Origin: Gammaproteobacteria bacterium
Lineage (GTDB): Bacteria; Pseudomonadota; Gammaproteobacteria; Enterobacterales; Alteromonadaceae
Length of the DNA stretch: 64,000 nucleotides
Assembly: GCA_018826295.1 (NCBI GenBank)
Contig: JAHJZX010000037.1
Coordinates: 160,575-224,574 of the forward strand
Direction: 5' to 3'
Shown: positions 26,764-35,676 of the stretch, one piece after another
How the letters are laid out: every line of letters begins with the position of its first letter
How positions within the stretch are numbered: the stretch's first letter is position 1
Notes under the pieces: generated by a model
The model's database searches: none
What the model was told of the DNA's origin: nothing
Seen by the model: only the letters and a program-made list of their open reading frames with translations
Made by a program: the position numbers and the translations under genes

Positions 26764-28941
26764 ATGCGTAAAACACTTATCGCCACCACGGTTGGTGCAG
26801 CTCTGGCGCTGGCCGCCTGTTCTGACAATACCGCCCCTAACCAAACTGCAAACCAACAGCCTGCAGCCGAAGTAAGCAGCAGCGCCGAGGTTACCACCAC
26901 TAACCCGCTAATGAGTAAAAGCATGTTGCAATACGAAACGCCAAATTTTGCCGAAATAAAAGACGAGCATTTCTTGCCGGCATTTGCAGAAGGCATGCAG
27001 CAACATATGGTTGAAGTGTTGGCCATCGCCAATAACCCGGAGCCAGCAACTTTTGATAACACTCTGGTAGCGCTGGAAAAAAGCGGCGAACTGCTAACCC
27101 GTACCTCGCGCGTTTTCTACAACCTGGTCGGTACCGACTCTAATCCGGAGCGGCGCAAAATTCAGTCTGAAATGGCGCCCAAACTGGCCGCTCACTCAGA
27201 CAATATCAACCTGAATCCGCAGTTATTCGCCCGCATTAAAAGCCTGTACAACCAGCGCAACGAACTTAAGCTGGATGCTGAAGCAGTGCGCTTAATTGAA
27301 GTGTATCACGAGCGCTTTGTCCGCGCCGGTGCTGAGCTGACCGACGAGCAAAAAACCGCTATCCGCGCGTTAAACGAAGAACACTCTAAATTAACCAACC
27401 AGTTCTCGCAAAATCTGCTGGCAGAAACAAAAAAAATCGCTGTTATTGTTGATGCCAAGGCAGAGCTGGACGGCTTATCTGACTCACAAATTACCGCTGC
27501 CGCCAATGCCGCTAAAGACGCAGGCTATGACGGCAAATACCTGCTGAGCATTACCAACACAACCCGCCAGCCAATATTAACCCAATTGAATAACCGTGAA
27601 TTACGTCAACGCGTATGGCAGGCCTCGGCTAACCGGGCACAAAGCGGTGAAACTGATAACCGGCCATTGGTTGCCCGTTTAGCCCAGCTGCGGGCCGAGC
27701 GCGCCAGGCTGCTTGGCTATGACAACTGGGCCAGCTACGGCTTAGAAGCGCAAATGGCGAAAACGCCACAGGCGGTATTTGATATGTTAGGCAGCATGGT
27801 GCCGGCAGTGGTAGCCAACACCAATAAAGAAGCTGCGGCCATTCAGCAAATGATTAAACAAAAAGGCGGTGATTTTGAGCTGCAACCCTGGGACTGGGAA
27901 TATTACGGCGAGTTTGTGCGCCAGGCCAAGTTCGAACTGGATGAAAACGAAGTAAAACAATACTTTGAGTTTAACCGGGTATTAAAAGACGGTGTGTTTT
28001 ATACCTTTAACCGCTTATACGGCGTTACCTTTAAACCACGGCCAGACTTACCGGTATATCACCCGGATGTAGAGGCCTACGAGCTGTTTGATGCCGACGG
28101 CAGCAGCCTGGCTATTTTCTACGCCGACTACTTTGCCCGTGACGGCAAACGTGGCGGTGCCTGGATGAGTAATTTCGTTGGCCAGTCACATCTGAAAGGC
28201 CAAAAGCCGGTAGTGGTTAACGTGATGAACATTCCTAAGGCACCTAACGGCGAACCGACGCTGGTGAGCTACGATCATGTAACTACCATGTTCCATGAAT
28301 TGGGCCATGGCTTACACGGCATGTTCTCCGATGTGAAATACCCGACACTGGCCGGCACTTCTGTATCGCGTGACTTTGTCGAATTTCCGTCTACCTTCGA
28401 AGAAGATTGGGCAGCACACCCTGAAGTCATAGCTAACTATGCTAAACACTACCAGACCGGTGAGCCTATTCCGGCTGAATTGCTGCAAAAAGTGATGAAC
28501 TCGCGCAGCTTTAACCAGGGTTTTGACACGCTGGAATATATGTCAGCGGCGTTGCTGGATATGGAATGGCACTCACTATCTGCTGATGAGCCACTGCAGG
28601 ACGTCAATGCCTTTGAAGCTGCTGCGCTGAAAAAGCACGGTGTTGATTTAGCCGCAGTGCCACCGCGTTATAAATCGACCTTTTTCTCGCACTCAATGGG
28701 TGGCGGTTATTCAGCCGGTTACTACGCCTATATGTGGAGTGAAATTTTAGCGGCAGATGCCTTTGCCTATGTGCAAAGCCAGGGTGGTTTGAAGCTGGAA
28801 AACGGCCAGAACTACCGCAAAAACATTTTGTCGGTCGGTAACTCACGGCCAACTATGGAGTCTTATAAAGCCTTCCGTGGTCAGGAGCCAACCACAGACG
28901 CCTTGTTAATTCGCCGCGGTCTGAAAACCAAAGTAGATTAA
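26764..28941 (+). CDS. dcp: M3-family peptidyl-dipeptidase Dcp, lipoprotein
   Basis: Zinc metallopeptidase that trims dipeptides from the C-terminus of small peptides. The zinc motif is HELGH at 511-515 (MFHELGHGLHGMF); the third ligand glutamate should lie in the following helix (FVEFPSTFEEDW). An N-terminal lipobox (LALAACSDN, Cys near residue 19) places it in the cell envelope, whereas E. coli Dcp lacks a lipid anchor. Length of 725 residues agrees with Dcp plus an anchor and linker. GGGAGA precedes the ATG. Oligopeptidase A (PrlC) is a less likely alternative. Confidence 0.9.
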   Translation: MRKTLIATTVGAALALAACSDNTAPNQTANQQPAAEVSSSAEVTTTNPLMSKSMLQYETPNFAEIKDEHFLPAFAEGMQQHMVEVLAIANNPEPATFDNTLVALEKSGELLTRTSRVFYNLVGTDSNPERRKIQSEMAPKLAAHSDNINLNPQLFARIKSLYNQRNELKLDAEAVRLIEVYHERFVRAGAELTDEQKTAIRALNEEHSKLTNQFSQNLLAETKKIAVIVDAKAELDGLSDSQITAAANAAKDAGYDGKYLLSITNTTRQPILTQLNNRELRQRVWQASANRAQSGETDNRPLVARLAQLRAERARLLGYDNWASYGLEAQMAKTPQAVFDMLGSMVPAVVANTNKEAAAIQQMIKQKGGDFELQPWDWEYYGEFVRQAKFELDENEVKQYFEFNRVLKDGVFYTFNRLYGVTFKPRPDLPVYHPDVEAYELFDADGSSLAIFYADYFARDGKRGGAWMSNFVGQSHLKGQKPVVVNVMNIPKAPNGEPTLVSYDHVTTMFHELGHGLHGMFSDVKYPTLAGTSVSRDFVEFPSTFEEDWAAHPEVIANYAKHYQTGEPIPAELLQKVMNSRSFNQGFDTLEYMSAALLDMEWHSLSADEPLQDVNAFEAAALKKHGVDLAAVPPRYKSTFFSHSMGGGYSAGYYAYMWSEILAADAFAYVQSQGGLKLENGQNYRKNILSVGNSRPTMESYKAFRGQEPTTDALLIRRGLKTKVD

Positions 28942-28997
28942 GCCAGTAGCCTAAACCAGCTAGCCCGGAGCTCGCTGGTTTCTATGGCTCTGTGTAT

Positions 28998-29029
28998 AAA
29001 AAAGCCCCGCTGACTTGGCGGGGCTTTTT
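28998..29029. terminator. Bidirectional terminator between dcp and pmbA
   Basis: A 7-bp GCCCCGC/GCGGGGC stem, extended by AAAAA/TTTTT pairing, has a 7-base loop. Runs of A on the left and T on the right let it end both converging transcripts. Confidence 0.88.
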
Positions 29030-29053
29030 ATTGGCTTAAGGTCCAACAAGCAT

Positions 29054-30400
29054 TTAGTTACCCGCCACCTGCATCTGGCTTATCAGCACCGAGCCGGTTA
29101 ACACGCCACCGCGACGGTCAATATCGTTACCTACGGCAACCATCTGCATAAACATTTCTTTTAAGTTACCAGCGATAGTAATTTCGGCCACCGGAAACTG
29201 AATTTCGCCATGTTCAACCCAAAAACCGGCTGCACCACGCGAGTAATCACCGGTAACCGTATTGACGCCCTGGCCCATCAATTCGGTAACCAGCAGGCCC
29301 TTGCCCATAGTGCGGCACAGTTGCAATAAATCTTCATTGCCGTGGCTTATCAGCCAGTTATGTATGCCGCCGGCATGGCCGGTACTGTTCATGCCCAGCT
29401 TGCGTGCCGAATAGCTGGTAGTAAGGTAGGTAGTAAGTACGCCCTGTTCAATCACGGTCAGATCACGGGTTTTTACCCCTTCACCGTCAAAGGGGCTGGA
29501 TGCCAGCGCCTGCTGCAAATGCGGTTGCTCAATAATGCTGATAGCAGGAGACATAATTTGCTGGCCGACTTTATCCAGTAAAAAACTGGATTTACGGTAA
29601 ATGCTGCCGCCACTGATGGCCGATACCAGATGGCCAAACAGACTGCTGGCAATATCAGCGCGGAAAATTACCGGTACCTTTTGCGTAGGGATCTGCCGGG
29701 CATTTAACCGCGCTACCGTTTCCAGCGCGGCTTCACGGCCAATTTGTTTCGGGTCCAGCAACTTACTGTACTGGCGGGCCACGCTAAAGCTGTAATCACG
29801 CTGCATATCGTCGCCATCTTCGCCTATCACCACACAGCTAAAACTGTGGCGTGAGCTGGGGTAACCGACCAACTGACCATGGCTGTTACCATACACTTTT
29901 AAACCGGTATGTGACGAAAACGACGCCCCTTCCGAGTTAGTGATACGCGGATCTACAGCAAAAGCCGCCTGTTCAGAGCTGGCACATAAGGCAATAGCCT
30001 GCTCGGTACTGATGCTGTCCGGGTGGTATAAATCCAGATCCGGCGGTGACATTTCCAGCCAGGCCGCTTCAGCAATACCGGTGTGCGGATCTTCTGAGGT
30101 ATAACGGGCGATATCGGCGGCGGCTTCTACCGTACGGCGTAGTGCTTGCGGGCTTAAATCGGCCGTCGACGCCGAGCCCTTACGCTGACCAAAATACAAA
30201 CTGATCCCCAGGCCACCATCCTGATTAAACTCTACTGTTTCAACTTCACCGTGGCGGGTTTCGACGCTTAACCCTTTAGTGCGGCTCATCGATGCCTCGG
30301 CGCTACTGGCACCTAATTGCTTAGCATGCGCCAGTACTTCGGCTACCGCCTGTTTAACTTCATCAATTTCCTGCCAGATGCTGGGTTCTGTTACGTGCAT
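29054..30400 (-). CDS. pmbA: Metalloprotease subunit PmbA (TldE)
   Basis: PmbA forms a heterodimer with TldD. The complex degrades unfolded peptides through a central channel and matures ribosomally made peptides such as microcin B17. With the ATG at 30400 the length is 448 residues, matching E. coli (450); 103 upstream in-frame codons are rejected. Recognisable segments include ITNSEGASFSSHTGLKVYGN, ISGGSIYRKSSFLLDKVGQQ and the C-terminal EITIAGNLKEMFMQM. PmbA lacks the HExxxH motif, as expected: TldD supplies the zinc site. Divergent from darP, as in E. coli. tldD itself is only 3 kb away. Confidence 0.95.
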   Translation of the reverse strand: MHVTEPSIWQEIDEVKQAVAEVLAHAKQLGASSAEASMSRTKGLSVETRHGEVETVEFNQDGGLGISLYFGQRKGSASTADLSPQALRRTVEAAADIARYTSEDPHTGIAEAAWLEMSPPDLDLYHPDSISTEQAIALCASSEQAAFAVDPRITNSEGASFSSHTGLKVYGNSHGQLVGYPSSRHSFSCVVIGEDGDDMQRDYSFSVARQYSKLLDPKQIGREAALETVARLNARQIPTQKVPVIFRADIASSLFGHLVSAISGGSIYRKSSFLLDKVGQQIMSPAISIIEQPHLQQALASSPFDGEGVKTRDLTVIEQGVLTTYLTTSYSARKLGMNSTGHAGGIHNWLISHGNEDLLQLCRTMGKGLLVTELMGQGVNTVTGDYSRGAAGFWVEHGEIQFPVAEITIAGNLKEMFMQMVAVGNDIDRRGGVLTGSVLISQMQVAGN

Positions 30401-30503
30401 AGTGTTCTGTCTGCCTGAAAAAATTGTTGTCAGCTTATCATAGTCTGCATTCGCTGGCTGCTGTTGCAACGCCAGATCATGTATACTTAGCGCCATTATA
30501 GTG

Positions 30504-31037
30504 ATGAGTGAAACTAAGATGACCGATTTTATAAACGGCGATACCTGGGACGAAGAAGAAGGCAAGAGTAAATCGCAGGTAAAACGTGAAATGCACGAGC
30601 TGCAAAAGCTGGGCGAAGAGCTGGTGGCGCTAAGCGCTGCCTCGCGCGCCAGAGTACCGCTGGACGACGAATTAAAAGACGCACTGCAACTGGCCGACAA
30701 ACTTAGCAATAAGCGCGAAGCGCTGCGCCGGCATATTCAGTTTATCGGCCGCTTAATGCGCACCCGCGATTTAGAGCCGATAGAACAGGCCTTAGCCTTG
30801 CTGCGTAACACTAACCAGGCCGCCACCCGGCAGTTCCACAAGGTGGAAAACTGGCGCGACAAACTGCTGGCTGATAACGACGCCGTAACCGGTTTTATTG
30901 CCGAGTTTCCGGAGGTTGATGTACAACAGCTACGCCAGCTAATTCGCAATGCAAAAAGAGAACAGGAAAAACAACAGCCGCCTAAGGCCTACCGCGAGCT
31001 GTTTCAGCTGATTAAACCGCTGATTATTACTGAATAG
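30504..31037 (+). CDS. darP: Ribosome biogenesis factor DarP (YjgA)
   Basis: Small, highly charged helical protein that associates with pre-50S particles and promotes maturation of the peptidyl-transferase centre. KSKSQVKREMHELQKLGEEL (about residues 18-37) and RHIQFIGRLMRT are family hallmarks. Starts are ambiguous: GTG at 30501, ATG at 30504 or ATG at 30519. 30504 is chosen because it is the first ATG and no ribosome-binding site separates them. Length of 177 residues agrees with YjgA. The divergent pairing with pmbA is conserved in Enterobacteria. Confidence 0.93.
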   Translation: MSETKMTDFINGDTWDEEEGKSKSQVKREMHELQKLGEELVALSAASRARVPLDDELKDALQLADKLSNKREALRRHIQFIGRLMRTRDLEPIEQALALLRNTNQAATRQFHKVENWRDKLLADNDAVTGFIAEFPEVDVQQLRQLIRNAKREQEKQQPPKAYRELFQLIKPLIITE

Positions 31038-31056
31038 CCCGCCAGGGTAGGTATTT

Positions 31057-31080
31057 TAAGGGCGCATTATTGCGCCCTTA
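31057..31080. terminator. Bidirectional terminator after darP
   Basis: A perfect 10-bp stem TAAGGGCGCA/TGCGCCCTTA with a 4-base loop lies between converging genes, followed by TATATT on the right. T-tracts are short on both sides. Confidence 0.7.
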
Positions 31081-31095
31081 TATTAACCGGGTGCT

Positions 31096-32175
31096 TTAAT
31101 TCGGCACTACCCGCATAATGCCGCCCTTCCATAAGCCCAGATACAACACATTACGCCCTTGTTCCTGCACTAACAGCATACTGCGCACGCCACCGAAAAA
31201 CGACGCCGGCGCCGGATATTGATATTGCTGCCAGGCTGCACCGCCATTGTCAGACCACTCAATAATTAACGGCTGTGGTTCATCAAATTGTTTATTCCAG
31301 CCGGCAGTATAAATATGCTGCGGCCTGGCCGGATCGATAGCGATGTCAAAGTAAAAACGGTAGTTTTTATCGCCCAGTAAGGTGCGCCAGCTGGCACCGT
31401 TATCGCTACTGTGTACTACGCCGCCCTCGCCGCTGACATAAACACTGTTGGCGTTATCCGGGGCAAAACGTACCGCGTAAATCGAGGATGGTGCCGGCAT
31501 TAAATTAAGATGCAGTTTAGCACTGCCATCTTTTACCGCGACCTGCAGCAACACCGGGTTTTCAATGCCGCCCTGGCCGCCAAACCAGACATCGTTATTG
31601 CTGCTGTTGAAAGCCAGCGCCGATTTGGCCTGACCAAAGCCCTGCCAGCTGCCATGCAATAATTGCCAGCTGATCCCCAGATCGGTGGAATACGCCAGCG
31701 CCTCGGTGCCGGTGGCATATAAACGCTGGGTGTTGTTGTCGTACAATAAGGCGAAGATAGCTTCGGTTTCGCCGTGTAAGCCAAACTGATGCTTTACCTC
31801 TACCCAGTCGGCGCCACCGTTGTAAGTTTCAAACAATAGATGCCGGCGAAAACCGTCACTATCCTGCTGATACGTCGCGGCAATAAAATGTTGCTCGCTA
31901 ATGGCAACCACATCTTCCAGATCAAAGCCCTGTAAGCCGGCACTTTGCCAGCTGCCATCGCCACTGCTGATATAGAGGCCGTCGGTGCTAACGGCAAACA
32001 GCAAGCCATGCTGCTGATATAAACGGGTGGCAGTGATACCGGTTAAGCCCTGATGCTGAAAACTGAAGGCTGCCGGCGGCGGTGTCGGGGTAGGTGTGGG
32101 TACACTTGCTGTTTGCCGCTCTGAGCCACAGCCAGCCAATAAGGTGAAACAACAAACCACAGCGCAGCGCCACAT
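31096..32175 (-). CDS. BNR/sortilin-like repeat lipoprotein
   Basis: Predicted beta-propeller lipoprotein of unknown function. The lipobox LLAGCGS gives Cys near residue 16, followed by a Pro/Thr-rich linker (PTPTPTPPPA). At least four Asp-box-like motifs are visible (YNGGADW, STDLGISW, SSDNGASW, SDNGGAAW), spaced as in BNR/VPS10 and Ycf48-like propellers. Catalytic residues of sialidases are not evident. It stands alone: ilvE lies upstream on the same strand but is separated by a terminator and about 125 bases. Confidence 0.78.
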   Translation of the reverse strand: MWRCAVVCCFTLLAGCGSERQTASVPTPTPTPPPAAFSFQHQGLTGITATRLYQQHGLLFAVSTDGLYISSGDGSWQSAGLQGFDLEDVVAISEQHFIAATYQQDSDGFRRHLLFETYNGGADWVEVKHQFGLHGETEAIFALLYDNNTQRLYATGTEALAYSTDLGISWQLLHGSWQGFGQAKSALAFNSSNNDVWFGGQGGIENPVLLQVAVKDGSAKLHLNLMPAPSSIYAVRFAPDNANSVYVSGEGGVVHSSDNGASWRTLLGDKNYRFYFDIAIDPARPQHIYTAGWNKQFDEPQPLIIEWSDNGGAAWQQYQYPAPASFFGGVRSMLLVQEQGRNVLYLGLWKGGIMRVVPN

Positions 32176-32260
32176 AGCCTTCCCTCAGTTAAGTTTTAAC
32201 TACAATAACCTTAGCGATAACTTTGTCAACAGTCTGTAACCAGATGTAACCATGGCAAAT

Positions 32261-32287
32261 AAAAAAGGCCGCTAAGCGGCCTTTTTT
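32261..32287 (-). terminator. Rho-independent terminator of ilvE
   Basis: A 12-bp stem (AAAAAAGGCCGC/GCGGCCTTTTTT) has a 3-base loop, with the T-run falling after the stem on the minus strand. It lies 14 bases past the ilvE stop. Confidence 0.88.
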
Positions 32288-32300
32288 AGTGTCAGCAAAT

Positions 32301-33296
32301 TTAACACACTTTAGTCAGCCAGCCGTGGGTATCGGCGGCTTTACCCCACTGGATATCGTTCAGTGCCTGGCGTAATGCATTCGTTGTGCTACCACCCTGG
32401 CCGCTGCCAACTTGATACTCTTTGCCGGCGTGAATTAAAGTGCCTACCGGGGTTAATACGGCAGCAGTACCAGATAACGCCGCTTCGGCGCCCGGCTTCG
32501 CGGCGCGCTCTAACAACTCATCGACTGTTAGCTCACGCTCAGATACTGTCATACCGCGATCACGTGCCAGTGTCAGGATAGAATCCCGGGTCACGCCATG
32601 TAAAAAGCTGCTGTCCAGCGCCTTGGTAATAATTTCATTGCCATCAATCAGCAAAAAGTTAGCGGCGCCGGTTTCCTGTACGTCGCCGTTGGGGCAAAAC
32701 AGCACCTGATCGGCCTGTACGGCAGCCCGGGCTTTCATAATAGGTTGTAAGGCACTGGCGTAGTTACCACCGCTTTTTACCATGCCCATATGTGAGGCAC
32801 AGCGGGCGTTGTCTTCCAGCAACAAACGTAGTGGTTTAGCGCCACCGGAAAAATAATCGCCTACCGGTGACAGCAGTACATAGAGTAACGATTCCAGGCT
32901 TGGCGCTGCAGCTTTGCCGATAGAGGCCTCAGTACCAATATGGGTAGGCCGGATATACATTGATCCCGGCGGGTTTGGTACATCGGCGGCAAAGCGGCGG
33001 ACAATGTCGGTAATCATCTGACTTAACATAGCGCCGTCAATTTTCGGTAGCGATAATAATTCACTACTTTGCGCCAACCGGGCGACGTTTTTATCCATCC
33101 GGAACAGATGAATGCTGCCATCGGCGTGGCGAAAGGCTTTTAAACCTTCAAAGCAGGTACTGGAATAATGCAGTACATGCGCGCCCGGGTGCAGGCTGAT
33201 ACTGTCGCTGGCCACCAGTTCCGGCGCACTCCAGCTGTTATTGTTAAAACGCGAGATGATCATCTCGGGGGTAAATACGGTGCCAAATGCTGCCAT
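32301..33296 (-). CDS. ilvE: Branched-chain amino acid aminotransferase
   Basis: PLP enzyme of fold type IV that makes leucine, isoleucine and valine from their 2-keto acids, or runs in reverse in degradation. The conserved FEGLKAFRHADGSIHLFRMD (about residues 49-68), MYIRPTHIG and HMGMVKSGGNYASAL (PLP lysine in MVKSGG, near residue 175) mark the longer BCAT group (BCAT2/IlvE2 type) rather than the short E. coli IlvE. SGTAAVLTPVG near 276-286 binds the PLP phosphate. 331 residues is normal. No leader peptide or attenuator was recognised upstream. Confidence 0.94.
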   Translation of the reverse strand: MAAFGTVFTPEMIISRFNNNSWSAPELVASDSISLHPGAHVLHYSSTCFEGLKAFRHADGSIHLFRMDKNVARLAQSSELLSLPKIDGAMLSQMITDIVRRFAADVPNPPGSMYIRPTHIGTEASIGKAAAPSLESLLYVLLSPVGDYFSGGAKPLRLLLEDNARCASHMGMVKSGGNYASALQPIMKARAAVQADQVLFCPNGDVQETGAANFLLIDGNEIITKALDSSFLHGVTRDSILTLARDRGMTVSERELTVDELLERAAKPGAEAALSGTAAVLTPVGTLIHAGKEYQVGSGQGGSTTNALRQALNDIQWGKAADTHGWLTKVC

Positions 33297-33355
33297 TTTG
33301 CGTTATGTCCCTGTGATTTGTTCTATTTACTGTATAGATGTACGAGTTCGGCCAC

Positions 33356-34795
33356 TTACTGGGTGCCGCCTACTGTCATGGCATCCAGCTTCAGTGTCGG
33401 CTGGCCTACACCCACCGGTATGCTTTGGCCTTGTTTGCCACAGACGCCAACACCGGCATCCAGCGCTAAATCGTTGCCCACCATCGACACCTGCTGCATT
33501 GCTTCCGGCCCACTGCCAATTAGCGTAGCGCCTTTAATCGGTGCGGTTATTTTACCGTTCTCAATTAAATAGGCTTCTGAGGCCGAAAACACAAACTTGC
33601 CCGAAGTGATATCTACCTGACCGCCGCCAAAATTAGGTGCATAAATGCCCTTTTTCACACTGGCGATGATCTCAGCCGGATCACTCTGCCCTGCCAGCAT
33701 ATAGGTATTGGTCATGCGTGGCATCGGCAAATGGGCAAAAGACTCGCGCCGGCCATTACCGGTAGGCGCTACGCCCATCAGCATGGCGTTGTGTTTGTCT
33801 TGAATATAACCTTTCAATATGCCGTTTTCTATCAGTACGTTGTACTGGCCCGGCACGCCTTCATCGTCGATATTTAATGAACCGCGCCGGTGTGCCAGCG
33901 TACCGTCATCAACGATAGTGCATAGCTTAGAGGCGACCTGCTCACCAACGCGACCAGAAAAGGTCGACGAGCCTTTGCGATTAAAATCGCCTTCTAAGCC
34001 ATGGCCGACGGCTTCGTGCAGCAATACACCAGGCCAGCCGCTGCCCAGTACCACCGGCATAGTACCGGCTGGTGCATCTATAGCCGTTAAGTTAACCTGT
34101 GCCATGCGCACCGCTTCGCGGGCATAGTGCTGCCAGCGTGGTTCGCCATTGTTGATGTCGGTAAAGTAACTGTAGTTGGTACGGCCACCACCACCGGCAC
34201 TGCCGCGCTCACGCCGGTCGCCCTGCTGCAGTAGCACCGAGCAGTTTAACCTTACCAGCGGCCGGATATCGGTGGCGTAAGTGCCATCACTGGCCGCGAC
34301 CAGCACTTCTTCGTACACGCCGGATAAACTTACCATCACCTGTTCGGCCCGGCTGTCCAGCGTGCGGATGTAGGCTTCAATCTGATGCAGCAGCGCCACT
34401 TTCTCAGTATTGCTTAAACTTTGCAGCGGCTCGCACGGCAAATAAATATTACTGTTACCCGATTTTGCAAAGGCTTTTACGCTGCCGTGCTGGCCTTGAG
34501 CAGCAATGCCACGGGCGGCGGTAGCGGCTTGTTTCAGTGCAGCGGCGCTGATGCTATCGGCATAAGCAAAGCCGGTTTTTTCGCCACTGATGGCACGCAC
34601 GCCAACGCCGCGTTCAATATTAAAAGAGCCGTCTTTTACCAGACCATCTTCCAGCACCCAGGATTCATGCACACTGGACTGAAAATACAAGTCAGCAAAA
34701 TCGAGCTGATGATCGAATAAATAACCCAGCGTAGCCTGCAGATCATTGTCGGTCAGGTCGGAGGCGGTGATCAGGTTCTGCTCTGGTGCAGTCAT
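33356..34795 (-). CDS. tldD: Metalloprotease catalytic subunit TldD
   Basis: Zinc-bearing subunit of the TldD/TldE(PmbA) heterodimeric protease. The HExxxH motif is [12 protein letters not shown], near residue 262, with a further ligand expected in the C-terminal [11 protein letters not shown] region. The 479-residue length matches E. coli TldD. Its ATG overlaps the stop of the nitrilase-family gene by four bases, so it is the last gene of the maf-rng-yhdP-nit-tldD run, an order conserved in Enterobacteria apart from the nit gene. Confidence 0.96.
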   Translation of the reverse strand: MTAPEQNLITASDLTDNDLQATLGYLFDHQLDFADLYFQSSVHESWVLEDGLVKDGSFNIERGVGVRAISGEKTGFAYADSISAAALKQAATAARGIAAQGQHGSVKAFAKSGNSNIYLPCEPLQSLSNTEKVALLHQIEAYIRTLDSRAEQVMVSLSGVYEEVLVAASDGTYATDIRPLVRLNCSVLLQQGDRRERGSAGGGGRTNYSYFTDINNGEPRWQHYAREAVRMAQVNLTAIDAPAGTMPVVLGSGWPGVLLHEAVGHGLEGDFNRKGSSTFSGRVGEQVASKLCTIVDDGTLAHRRGSLNIDDEGVPGQYNVLIENGILKGYIQDKHNAMLMGVAPTGNGRRESFAHLPMPRMTNTYMLAGQSDPAEIIASVKKGIYAPNFGGGQVDITSGKFVFSASEAYLIENGKITAPIKGATLIGSGPEAMQQVSMVGNDLALDAGVGVCGKQGQSIPVGVGQPTLKLDAMTVGGTQ

Positions 34796-35676
34796 GGTTT
34801 TAGCTCACTGTTAAAACGGTTGTGCTGCAACACCGGCATTTTTTGCGCCAGGCTGCGGCAATCGGTTAAATCTACTTCGGCTGAAATCCAGCCAGGCTCA
34901 GTACCGGCGTCGGCCAGTATTCGGCCCCAGGGGTCGATAATCAGGCTGTGGCCCCAGGTTTCACGGCCATTGGCGTGCACACCGGTTTGATTTGGCGCCA
35001 GCACAAAACACTGGTTTTCTATCGCCCGCGCCTGCAGTAATACCTGCCAGTGCGCTGCGCCGGTTACCCGGGTAAAGGCTGACGGTACGCTAAGCACGTT
35101 CATGCCCTGAGCCGCTAAGGCCTGCATCAGGCCGGGAAAGCGCACATCATAGCATATGGTCATGCCAAGCTTTAACTGCCCGGCGCTGGCCAGAGTAATT
35201 TTTTCACCGGGATAGGTGGTCTGCGATTCGCGGTAGCTGCCGGTACTGTCGCTGACAGCCACATCAAACAGATGCATTTTCTGGTAATCGGCTATTATGC
35301 TGCCATCTGGTGCGAACAAAATACTGCTGGCAGTAAACCGGCTGCCATCCGGGCTTTGACCAGGCAACGAGCCGGCCAGCAGATAAACCTGATACTGCCG
35401 CGCCAGCGCTGCACAGCGCTGCTGAATAAGCCCCTGCCCCAACGGGGCCATAAAACCCGCCTGCAGGCCATCGCCACTACCAAACACGGCAAAGCACTCT
35501 GGTAGCGCAACCAGGTGCGGCACGCTGCCAGCAAAGTGTTGCTGTAATTGCTGCAGATAACCTTCCACTACCGCCAGATTATGCTCTGGTTGTGGCGTGC
35601 TGTTTAGCTGAATAGCGGATAAACGCCAATTCGCCGCTGTAGTGGCAATGTTGCTAGCTGCGGAATTGTCAGCCAT
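34792..35676 (-). CDS. Nitrilase-superfamily amidohydrolase (Nit1/NitFhit type)
   Basis: Carbon-nitrogen hydrolase of the Nit branch, whose members act as deaminated-glutathione amidases. The Glu-Lys-Cys triad is Glu60 ([11 protein letters not shown]), Lys133 (YQKMHLFDV) and Cys175 ([12 protein letters not shown]). The start at 35676 gives 294 residues; 26 upstream in-frame codons belong to the coding region of yhdP. It overlaps the yhdP 3' end by 8 bases and tldD by 4, indicating tight coupling. Deaminated-glutathione amidase is the likeliest activity, but a close relative could differ. Confidence 0.88.
   Translation of the reverse strand: MADNSAASNIATTAANWRLSAIQLNSTPQPEHNLAVVEGYLQQLQQHFAGSVPHLVALPECFAVFGSGDGLQAGFMAPLGQGLIQQRCAALARQYQVYLLAGSLPGQSPDGSRFTASSILFAPDGSIIADYQKMHLFDVAVSDSTGSYRESQTTYPGEKITLASAGQLKLGMTICYDVRFPGLMQALAAQGMNVLSVPSAFTRVTGAAHWQVLLQARAIENQCFVLAPNQTGVHANGRETWGHSLIIDPWGRILADAGTEPGWISAEVDLTDCRSLAQKMPVLQHNRFNSELKP

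Noticed and set aside
30401..30709. 103-codon N-terminal extension of PmbA overlapping darP
   Set aside because: It is antisense to darP, Ser/Leu-rich and absent from PmbA proteins; the ATG at 30400 gives the normal length.
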